From NCBI GenBank assembly GCA_016280855.1, contig JAEEHP010000020.1:1-63105 (forward strand): DNA of 63,105 nt. Reading direction: 5' to 3'. Source of the stretch: Bacteroidaceae bacterium (GTDB lineage Bacteria; Bacteroidota; Bacteroidia; Bacteroidales; Bacteroidaceae). The translations under genes were made by a program, and so were the position numbers. Below the pieces are notes generated by a model. That model did not search any database and was not told the DNA's origin. It was given only the letters and a program-made list of their open reading frames with translations. Shown here in pieces: positions 50,253 through 57,892 of the stretch (positions are counted from its first letter, which is position 1; each line of letters opens with the position of its first letter).

Positions 50253-52205
50253 TCAGTAGTGCTCGTCGATGTACTCCGCCAAGCGTCGATAGAAGGGGAA
50301 ACGGCAGAGCGTGGAGCGGTCGCCGATGATCAGCAGCTTCATTCTGGCACGGGTGATGGCCACGTTCATGCGGCGCAAATCATGGAGGAAACCGATGTTG
50401 CCGTCATCATTGCTGCGCACGAGGCTGATGACGATGACATCGCGCTCCTGACCCTGGAAGCCATCGACGGTGTTGACGGTGATGAGCCGGCGGAAGGGCT
50501 TCCAGTATTTATCATGTCGCAGCATACGCCGCAGCAATGCCACTTGCCCCTTGTACGGCGATATGATGCCCACATCGACGTTCTCTTCCAGCAACCGTTC
50601 CTTCCCAATCTTCTCGAAATAGCGCTGGAGAGTGGCCAGCGTAAGCTCGGCCTCCGCAACATTTACCCTAGAAAGGCCGGCAGAGGACTCTGCTTCTGCC
50701 CCACTGTCCACCCACTCCACCGCCGTGTCCCAATCCAGGATCCCGCGATACTTCACTTCGGGAGCACTCTGGAGCTTCCCTTCGTAGAACTCCTGATTGG
50801 GGAACTGCATGATGGTGTCGCACATACGGTACTGGACGGTGAGCAACGAGACGGCCTTCGGCTTGTTCTCGACAATATACTGCATAAGCGTCTTGTCCAA
50901 ACCGCCACGCATGGCTTCGGGCGATTTGATGGTCGGCGGCAGCTGACGATGGTCGCCGGCGAGGATGACGCGGTGCGCCTTGCGGATGGCAATCCAGCAG
51001 GCGGCTTCCAGCGCTTGAGCGGCTTCGTCGATGAACAACGAGCCGAATTTCATGCCCATGAGCAGACGGTTGGCAGAGCCGGCCAACGTAGAGGCAATGA
51101 CTTTGGCGTCGGCAAAGATGGCTTGGTTGATGGTGTATTCGAGATCGGTGGCCCTGTCCTTGAGACGTGCAATCTTCTGATGACGGCTCTCGCTGTTGCC
51201 GCTCTTCGACGCATAGATATCACGGATGGCCTTGCGCACTGCCCACAACTCGGTGTAGAGCGGATGGCTCTCGAAGCGACGTTCGTAGGTGAACGAGAGC
51301 ATCTTATCGGTGACGCGGGTAGGATTGCCGATGCGCAGGACGCTGACACCGCGATCGACGAGTTTCTCTGAAATCCAATCCACCGCCATATTCGATTGGG
51401 CACATACCAGCACCTGGTTCTCGCGGCGCAACGTCTCGTAGATGGCCTCGACGAGCGTCGTGGTCTTGCCCGTTCCCGGCGGGCCGTGGACGACAGCCAC
51501 ATCCTTGGCCCACAGCACTTCGTTGACAGCCGCCTGCTGGCTCGTGTTGAGCCACGGGAAGCGCACGGCATCAAACGTGAACTTGCCACAAGGAAGGGTT
51601 GAATGAAACATCTCGCGCAAATCCGCCAACCGACCGTGCTTGGCATTGATGACATCGTCCAGTGCCTCGAACATGAGGCGATAGGTCTGTTCATCCAAAT
51701 AGAGCTGCACGCCGAGCCGATAGGCATCACGAAGCTGTTCCAGCGCGGCAGGCGAAGGCAAGGCGATGACCATGCGATTGTTCTCGACATAGCTCACCTG
51801 CGCCACGAACGAATAATAATGAAGCAGCCCGCCTGTGCCGTGGCGGTCGCCCGAAGCATCCTGCGAGAAGAAACACACGGGTTTGCCCGGCTCGAAGAGC
51901 GTAGGCTCGTCGTCCTCTATATCTTCTGTGGAACCTGTAATTCCCGTTGAATCTTTTGCACCAGCCTTCTCGCCACCCTGACGGAAGGAGCCGGGGGTGG
52001 GTCTTGAGACCTCCACCACAAACTGGTCCAACGAGTTGTGGTAGCTCCGTCCGATGGTCAAAGGATACCACGCAATGCCCCGTTCCACCTTGCGATCGAT
52101 GCCGGTGGCTTCGGTCAGCCGTTGGAACTCCTCCTTCTCGTAAGCATACTCTGCCTGCAGAAGGGTTCGCTGCCGTTGAAGAACCGAAATGGGGTTGTCT
52201 GCCAT
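50253..52205 (-). CDS. Superfamily I DNA/RNA helicase (SMUBP2/DNA2-NAM7 type)
   Basis: A 650-residue helicase. Motif I is VVHGPPGTGKTTTLVEAI, motif II SLFIDEAAQALE, motif III ILAGDHRQLPP, then QYRMCDTIMQFP, VNTVDGFQGQERDVIVIS and NVAITRARMKLLIIGD. An oligonucleotide-binding-like N-domain is interrupted by a Gly/Glu/Asp-rich insert at about 75-110 (TPGSFRQGGEKAG...) that may derive from a C-rich repeat. The start at 52205 (MADNPISVLQ) is supported by the promoter covering the ATG at 52229. The physiological role is not known in Bacteroidetes. Confidence 0.92.
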   Translation of the reverse strand: MADNPISVLQRQRTLLQAEYAYEKEEFQRLTEATGIDRKVERGIAWYPLTIGRSYHNSLDQFVVEVSRPTPGSFRQGGEKAGAKDSTGITGSTEDIEDDEPTLFEPGKPVCFFSQDASGDRHGTGGLLHYYSFVAQVSYVENNRMVIALPSPAALEQLRDAYRLGVQLYLDEQTYRLMFEALDDVINAKHGRLADLREMFHSTLPCGKFTFDAVRFPWLNTSQQAAVNEVLWAKDVAVVHGPPGTGKTTTLVEAIYETLRRENQVLVCAQSNMAVDWISEKLVDRGVSVLRIGNPTRVTDKMLSFTYERRFESHPLYTELWAVRKAIRDIYASKSGNSESRHQKIARLKDRATDLEYTINQAIFADAKVIASTLAGSANRLLMGMKFGSLFIDEAAQALEAACWIAIRKAHRVILAGDHRQLPPTIKSPEAMRGGLDKTLMQYIVENKPKAVSLLTVQYRMCDTIMQFPNQEFYEGKLQSAPEVKYRGILDWDTAVEWVDSGAEAESSAGLSRVNVAEAELTLATLQRYFEKIGKERLLEENVDVGIISPYKGQVALLRRMLRHDKYWKPFRRLITVNTVDGFQGQERDVIVISLVRSNDDGNIGFLHDLRRMNVAITRARMKLLIIGDRSTLCRFPFYRRLAEYIDEHY

Positions 52206-52226
52206 GTCTTTTCCTGTTTTTCGCTG

Positions 52227-52285
52227 CAAAGATACAGAAAAGTTGATTGCGAAGCGGTGCTTTTGCCTGAAAAGTTGTATCTTTG
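52227..52285. promoter_or_regulatory. Divergent promoter region between the helicase and RND genes
   Basis: TATCTTTG on the minus strand (52234-52227) serves the helicase, and TATCTTTG on the plus strand (52278-52285) serves the RND pump, with 43 bases between. Neither has a clear -33 element at the expected spacing. Confidence 0.5.
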
Positions 52286-52321
52286 CCCCGAATTATTTAC
52301 CGACGCTATCAACAACACGAC

Positions 52322-55300
52322 ATGCTGAACGTTCGACTATTCATCGACCGCCCTATTCTCTCGGGAGTTATTTCCGTGATGATTATCATCGTGGGAGCCA
52401 TCGGCCTCACGCAGTTGCCTATTGAACAGTTCCCGGATATTGCGCCCCCAACGGTGAGCGTGAGAGCCTCCTATACCGGAGCCAACGCCGAGACGTTGCA
52501 GAAGTCGGTTGTCGTGCCGCTGGAGGAAGCCATCAACGGCGTGGAGAACATGATCTACATGACATCGAACGCCTCAAACAACGGATCGGCCAATATCAAC
52601 GTGTTCTTCAAGCAGGGCACCGACCCCGACATGGCGACGGTGAACGTGCAGAACCGCGTGGCACAGGCACAAGGTCTGCTGCCGGCCGAGGTGACCCGAA
52701 CGGGTGTCAATGTCGTACGCCGTCAGACTTCCACGCTGAAATCGCTCGGTCTTTACAGCCCCAACGGCACTTACGACCTCGCGTTCCTTAATAATTATTT
52801 CAAGATCAACATCGAGCCGCGCCTGTCCCGTGTGCCCGGCGTAGGTGAGGTTGATGTCTATGGATCCAACTACTCCATGCGCATCTGGCTCGACCCGGCG
52901 AAGATGGCACAGCATCACCTGATGCCGTCGGACATCACAGCCGTGCTGGCTGAACAGAACGTGGAAAGTCCTGCCGGAACGCTGGGCGAGGAGAGCGAGA
53001 ATACGTTCCAGTACGTCCTGAAATACCGGGGACGCTACGAAGAAGAGAGCGACTATGAGAACCTGGTCATTCGCAGCCAGCCCGACGGCAGCGTGCTACG
53101 GCTCAAGGATGTGGCACGCATCGAGATGGGTTTGCAGGGGTACGCCATCGAGGGCGAGATCAACGGACATCCCGGATCAACATGTATGATCTCGCAGACG
53201 CCCGGCTCCAACGCCAACGAAATCATCATTGCCATTGACAAACTCGTTGAGGAAATCCGCCACGACCTGCCGGCCGACATGGAACTAATCGACATGATGT
53301 CCACCAAGGATTTCCTCGATGCCTCGATCAACAGCGTTGAACGTACGTTGCTGGAAGCCATCGTGTTGGTGGTGCTGGTGGTGCTGCTGTTCCTGCGCAA
53401 CTGGCGTGCCACGCTGATTCCCCTCATTGCCATCGTGGTGTCCCTGGTCGGTACGTTCGGTTTCCTCTACGTCGCCAACTTCTCGCTCAACACGCTGACG
53501 CTGTTTGCCTTGGTGCTGGTCATCGGAACGGTCGTTGACGATGCCATCGTGGTGGCTGAAGCCACACAAGCGCAGTTCGATGCTGGTGAGCGGAATCCCC
53601 GTAATGCGACGCTCGCTGCCATGGGCAACGTGACCACGGCACTCATCACTTCCACGCTGGTCTTCATGGCGGTGTTCATTCCAGTGTGTTTCATGGGCGG
53701 CACGAGCGGCATTTTCTACACGCAGTTCGGTCTGACGATGGCTGTGGCTGTGCTCATCTCGATGATTAACGCCTTGACGCTCAGCCCCGCTTTGTGTGCA
53801 CATTTCCTGAAACCGCGCAACGGGAAAGAACAGCCTAAGCAGACGGCTTTGACCCGTCTGAAGAATGTGCAAGCCACCATCGTGGCACGTTATAAGCGAG
53901 GTGTAGGCTTCCTCATGCGTCACATCTGGCTGGTCATACTCGCCGTCGTCGCGGCCTTGCTCCTCTTCTACTATCTCCTTTCGACCACGAAAACGGCACT
54001 TGTGCCCGACGAGGACATGGGTGTGATCTACGTCACCGTGCAGACACAGCCAGGAAGCACCAAACAGCATACTCACGCCATGATGAACCTCGTCGAGAAA
54101 CGCATCACCGATCTGCCACAAATCAAAGCCTACTCCAAGAGCGTGGGGGTCAGCCGCATGGCCGGACAGAGTTCCAACAACGGTATGTTCCTGCTGCGAC
54201 TGAAGAACTGGGACGAACGCAAGGGCAAAGGCGACGACCTGAAGAGCGTGATGGCTGAGGTGAACCGTCGCGTAGCCGACATCAGCGAGGCCAAGATCAT
54301 GGCTTTCACACAACCGATGATCAGCGGCTACGGTGCCACGAACGGTTTTGAGATGCAGGTGCAGGACCATCAGGACCGCGGCGTGGACTCACTCATGGCG
54401 GTCACCAACCGCCTCATCGCAGCCCTGCAGGCACGCCCTGAGATCTCACGTTCGCAGACATCGTTCAACAACCGCTACCCGCAGTATCGCCTCTCGGTCG
54501 ATGCTGCCCGCTGCAAACGAGCCGGCATCTCGCCCTCCGATGTCCTGTCGTGTCTCTCGGGCTACATCGGCGGTAGCTATTCCTCCAACATGAACAAGTT
54601 CTCGAAGCTCTACCGCGTGATGGTGCAGGCTGAGGTCACAGCCCGTTTGGACAAACAGGCACTGAATAATATATATGTTCGTGCGAATGACGGGTCCATG
54701 GCTCCCATCTCAGGCTTCGTCACGCTGACGCCCATCCTCGGCACAGCCAACCTGACGCGCTTCAACCTCTTCCCCGCCATCCAGGTGAGTGGTATGCCCG
54801 AACGCGGCTACAGTTCAGGCCAGGCTTTGCAGGCTGTTCGCGAAGAGGCGGCACGGGTGCTGCCCGAAGGCTACGGCTACGAATTTGCCGGCATGAGCCG
54901 TGAGGAAGCTTCGGCGGGACAGCACACCATCTACGTCTTCGCCGCATGCATCATCTTCATCTATCTCATCCTCTGCGCGTTGTACGAAAGCCTCTTCATG
55001 CCGCTGGCCATCATCCTGAGTGTGCCCTTCGGACTGATGGGCTCGTTCCTCTTTGCGCGATGGTTCGGTCTGGAAAACAATATCTATATGCAGACGGGTG
55101 TGATCATGCTCATCGGCCTGCTATCGAAGACGGCTATCCTGTTGACAGAATATGCTTCGGAACGTCGCCGCAAGGGAATGACGATTCCCATGGCCGCCAT
55201 CTCGGCGGCTAAGGTGCGCCTGCGCCCCATCCTCATGACTTCGCTGACGATGGTCTTCGGTCTGTTGCCCATGATCTTTGCCACGGGAGCAGGCGCCAAC

Positions 55301-55438
55301 GGCAACCGTTCGCTGGGCGTGGGCACCGTGGGCGGAATGCTCGTCGGCACGATGGCGTTGATCCTTTTCGTGCCGTCGTTGTTCGTGATATTCCAGTTGG
55401 TGGAGGAGAAAGTGTTCCCTAAGAAAGGAAACGACTGA
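52322..55438 (+). CDS. RND-type efflux transporter permease, HAE1/AcrB-like
   Basis: A 1038-residue inner-membrane proton-driven exporter with 12 expected membrane helices and two large periplasmic loops (about 33-335 and 560-870). The proton-relay pair is present in TVVDDAIVVAEA. The start at 52322 (MLNVRLFIDRPILSG) matches the family N-terminus. It is unusual that no membrane-fusion protein or TolC-like gene lies on either side, so the partner genes must be elsewhere or this pump works with a shared adaptor. It overlaps the converging thioesterase gene by 20 bases. Confidence 0.94.
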   Translation: MLNVRLFIDRPILSGVISVMIIIVGAIGLTQLPIEQFPDIAPPTVSVRASYTGANAETLQKSVVVPLEEAINGVENMIYMTSNASNNGSANINVFFKQGTDPDMATVNVQNRVAQAQGLLPAEVTRTGVNVVRRQTSTLKSLGLYSPNGTYDLAFLNNYFKINIEPRLSRVPGVGEVDVYGSNYSMRIWLDPAKMAQHHLMPSDITAVLAEQNVESPAGTLGEESENTFQYVLKYRGRYEEESDYENLVIRSQPDGSVLRLKDVARIEMGLQGYAIEGEINGHPGSTCMISQTPGSNANEIIIAIDKLVEEIRHDLPADMELIDMMSTKDFLDASINSVERTLLEAIVLVVLVVLLFLRNWRATLIPLIAIVVSLVGTFGFLYVANFSLNTLTLFALVLVIGTVVDDAIVVAEATQAQFDAGERNPRNATLAAMGNVTTALITSTLVFMAVFIPVCFMGGTSGIFYTQFGLTMAVAVLISMINALTLSPALCAHFLKPRNGKEQPKQTALTRLKNVQATIVARYKRGVGFLMRHIWLVILAVVAALLLFYYLLSTTKTALVPDEDMGVIYVTVQTQPGSTKQHTHAMMNLVEKRITDLPQIKAYSKSVGVSRMAGQSSNNGMFLLRLKNWDERKGKGDDLKSVMAEVNRRVADISEAKIMAFTQPMISGYGATNGFEMQVQDHQDRGVDSLMAVTNRLIAALQARPEISRSQTSFNNRYPQYRLSVDAARCKRAGISPSDVLSCLSGYIGGSYSSNMNKFSKLYRVMVQAEVTARLDKQALNNIYVRANDGSMAPISGFVTLTPILGTANLTRFNLFPAIQVSGMPERGYSSGQALQAVREEAARVLPEGYGYEFAGMSREEASAGQHTIYVFAACIIFIYLILCALYESLFMPLAIILSVPFGLMGSFLFARWFGLENNIYMQTGVIMLIGLLSKTAILLTEYASERRRKGMTIPMAAISAAKVRLRPILMTSLTMVFGLLPMIFATGAGANGNRSLGVGTVGGMLVGTMALILFVPSLFVIFQLVEEKVFPKKGND

Positions 55439-55820
55439 ATGCTTCGTCGTAAGCCGACGTACGGGCCAGCTGGCCATTGATGAGGCAGACCAAAGTGATG
55501 TCGCCACGGAAGCACAGCGCCATGTCTGACTCGCGGTAGATAGCCTGATGGAAGATGTACTTGACGCCGTCCTTCTCCAAGGACAGACGCGAGACGAAGC
55601 GGTCGTCGCAGCGTAGCGGCGTCTTGAAGTCCAGCTTCATGCGGGCAACAACAGCATCCTGACCCTGCTCGTGCAACTGGGCAAAGCTGACGCCGATGGA
55701 ACGCAGGAAAAGGTGACGGGTGTGCTCGGCATAATGCAGGTAGTTGGCGTTATTGACAATGCCCTCGATGTCGCACTCGTAGTCGCGAACCTCCATGGTG
55801 GTTTCAAATATATAGTCCAT
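55419..55820 (-). CDS. Acyl-CoA thioesterase, hotdog fold (YbgC/4HBT family)
   Basis: A 133-residue single hotdog domain. The motif YECDIEGIVNNANYLHYAEH matches the family pattern D-x-x-G-I-V-x-x-x-x-Y-x-x-Y with Asp as the usual catalytic residue (here Asp17 area). It probably hydrolyses acyl-CoA or acyl-ACP thioesters. It has its own promoter and converges on the RND gene. Confidence 0.88.
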   Translation of the reverse strand: MDYIFETTMEVRDYECDIEGIVNNANYLHYAEHTRHLFLRSIGVSFAQLHEQGQDAVVARMKLDFKTPLRCDDRFVSRLSLEKDGVKYIFHQAIYRESDMALCFRGDITLVCLINGQLARTSAYDEAFSRFLS

Positions 55821-55847
55821 ACGCTATTTATATGCTTGATTTGGCTG

Positions 55848-55855
55848 CAAAGGTA
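55848..55855 (-). promoter_or_regulatory. -7 element for the thioesterase gene
   Basis: TACCTTTG on the minus strand, 28 bases before the ATG at 55820. Confidence 0.5.
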
Positions 55856-55933
55856 CATAAAAAGTGAAATGTGGAGGTGTGAAAAGTGAAAAATAATGGT
55901 GTGAAAAGTAAAAAATGCATGATTGGAAAGAAA

Positions 55934-55979
55934 AACTTTCAACTTTCAACTTTCAGCTTTCAACTTTTTATTATCTTTA
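55934..55979. repeat. AGTTGAAAGTTG-family repeat, reverse orientation, with -7-like TATCTTTA
   Basis: AACTTTCAACTTTCAACTTTC and related units (55936-55966) are the reverse complement of the heptamer repeats seen elsewhere. TATCTTTA at 55972-55979, an imperfect -7 element, is immediately downstream and could drive the ATPase/DUF4435 genes, so the repeat occupies the -33 region. Confidence 0.7.
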
Positions 55980-56006
55980 CGGCCGAAAAGGATAAATCCA
56001 AAGGAT

Positions 56007-56828
56007 ATGACAGCAAATTATATCAAACGAATTGAGATCGACTCGCTATGGCGAGGCACACGACACATCGTGTGGGATCTCCGCCCCGGGGTGAACGTGC
56101 TCAGCGGCATCAACGGCGTTGGCAAGAGCACCATCCTGCGCAAAACCATCCGACGCCTCACACAAGGCAAGGAGGAACTGGAGCGCGACTACAACAGCCT
56201 CGGCGTACACCTGACATTCGTGCCTGAGGAAGCCGACAGCGTGCGATTCGACGTCATCCGTGGCGTGGACCGACCGCTCGTCAGCGCCGACATATTAAAT
56301 AAGGTGATGGAAGCACGCCTCACCACGGAACTCGACTGGCAGCTCTACCAGCTGCAGCGGCGATACCTCGACTATCAGGTCAGCCAGAGCAACCGCATCG
56401 TAGGCCTGTTCACAGCTGCCGACCCTGAAGCTCAGCAGAAGGCAGCAGAGATCGCACAGGAGAAAGCCCATTTCCAAGACCTTGTGGACCAGCTCTTCGA
56501 AGCGACGGGAAAGAAGATCGACAGAACGAGCAACGAGATCTTCTTCCAGCACCTCGGAGAACGGCTCACGCCCTACCTCCTCTCGTCGGGCGAGAAACAG
56601 ATGCTCATCATCCTGCTCACCGTGCTCGTCGAAAACCGCGAACCCTATGTCCTGCTCATGGACGAACCGGAGATCAGCCTACATATCGAATGGCAGCAGC
56701 GACTGCTCGATCTGATCACCGAACTCAATCCCAATGCACAAGTCATCCTTACGACCCACTCCCCGGCCGTCATCATGAACGGATGGACGGACTGCGTCAC
56801 CGACGTTGAAGACATTGTCGTTGAATAG
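56007..56828 (+). CDS. AAA/ABC-type ATPase, possible PARIS AriA-like or OLD-like
   Basis: A 273-residue ABC-class ATPase. It has Walker A GINGVGKST (34-42), a signature-like LLSSGEKQMLIIL, Walker B YVLLMDEPEISLH and an H-loop ILTTHSPAV; the helical middle (about 90-180) is short. It ends 2 bases before a DUF4435 gene. An ATPase of this class followed by DUF4435 is the arrangement of the PARIS anti-phage system (AriA/AriB), though AriA proteins are, as I recall, longer. A housekeeping or generic OLD-like role remains possible. The start at 56007 (MTANYIKRIE) is favoured; the longer frame to 55923 reads through the repeat. Confidence 0.72.
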   Translation: MTANYIKRIEIDSLWRGTRHIVWDLRPGVNVLSGINGVGKSTILRKTIRRLTQGKEELERDYNSLGVHLTFVPEEADSVRFDVIRGVDRPLVSADILNKVMEARLTTELDWQLYQLQRRYLDYQVSQSNRIVGLFTAADPEAQQKAAEIAQEKAHFQDLVDQLFEATGKKIDRTSNEIFFQHLGERLTPYLLSSGEKQMLIILLTVLVENREPYVLLMDEPEISLHIEWQQRLLDLITELNPNAQVILTTHSPAVIMNGWTDCVTDVEDIVVE

Positions 56829-56830
56829 TC

Positions 56831-57892
56831 ATGGCCAGACGCTTAAACCAGAACCTCAATTCGGCCTACTTCGAAGCGGCCAACCATCTGCGACCTTCGC
56901 GGGCAAGGAGCCGTATTGTCGCTTATGTGGAGAGCTTCGATGATATCGCGTTCTGGAGATCAATTCTCGACGACTACGAGACGGAGTCGCGATACTTCGA
57001 AATCAAGTTACCATCGCGCGACAATCTGGGCAAAGGCAAACGCCAGGCTTTACTGAACCTCATGAACGCTGACCAACTCGGAGAGGCTATGATTGCCTGC
57101 GTCGATGCCGACTACGACTACCTGCTCCAAGACACCCGCGAGGAAGGACGGTTCATCAACCATTCGCCTTACGTCATCCATACCTTCGTCTATGCCATCG
57201 AGAATTATCAGTGCTACGCGCCCTCGCTCCACCGCGTCGTGGTCACCGCAACGCTCAACGATCGTCCGACACTCGATTTCGAAGCCTTCATGAGCGAGTA
57301 CAGCAAGATTATCTGGCCGCTCTTCGTATGGAACATCTGGTGCTATCGGCACGACAAATACAAGACGTTCACGATGATGGACTTCTGCGGATTCATCAGC
57401 TTCCGCAACATCAACACTCGTCAGCCCGAAGAATCGTTGGCTTTGCTGCGGCGACGCGTCAACCAGAAGATTGCATGGTTGCAACGGCATTTTCCCGAAG
57501 CTAAGAAATCCTATCCTGACTTGAGAACAGAATTGCAGGAGAAGCTCGGAGTGACGCCCGAAACCACCTATTTATATATACAAGGTCACACGCTATTCGA
57601 AAACGTCGTGACACCCCTGCTCGAACCCATCTGCACGATGCTGCGCAAAGAACGTGAACGTGAGATTCGCGAACTGGCCATGCACGCCAAACAGCGCCAA
57701 TGCGAGCTGTCGGGATACCAGCATAGCGTGATGCCTGTCGAGATTGTGCTCAAGAAGAACACGGCCTTCAAGGACGCACCGCAGATGCAACAGGTGAGGG
57801 ATCGGATAGAGCACTTCCTTAGCATCACCAGCCAACAGCCTGAACCCATACACGACACAGATCAGGAACCCCTAACACCCAACCCATCATGA
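56831..57892 (+). CDS. DUF4435 (TOPRIM-like) protein, possible AriB-like effector
   Basis: A 353-residue protein with a TOPRIM-like N-terminal half. YVESFDDIAFW gives the conserved Glu34 and acidic pair, and IACVDADYDYLL gives the D-x-D (Asp92, Asp94), the usual metal-binding pattern. The DUF4435 family includes AriB, the toxic nuclease of PARIS. The C-terminal half is helical and basic. The gene overlaps the downstream PL11 gene by 4 bases (ATGA), which is odd for a defence module beside a polysaccharide lyase. Confidence 0.75.
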   Translation: MARRLNQNLNSAYFEAANHLRPSRARSRIVAYVESFDDIAFWRSILDDYETESRYFEIKLPSRDNLGKGKRQALLNLMNADQLGEAMIACVDADYDYLLQDTREEGRFINHSPYVIHTFVYAIENYQCYAPSLHRVVVTATLNDRPTLDFEAFMSEYSKIIWPLFVWNIWCYRHDKYKTFTMMDFCGFISFRNINTRQPEESLALLRRRVNQKIAWLQRHFPEAKKSYPDLRTELQEKLGVTPETTYLYIQGHTLFENVVTPLLEPICTMLRKEREREIRELAMHAKQRQCELSGYQHSVMPVEIVLKKNTAFKDAPQMQQVRDRIEHFLSITSQQPEPIHDTDQEPLTPNPS

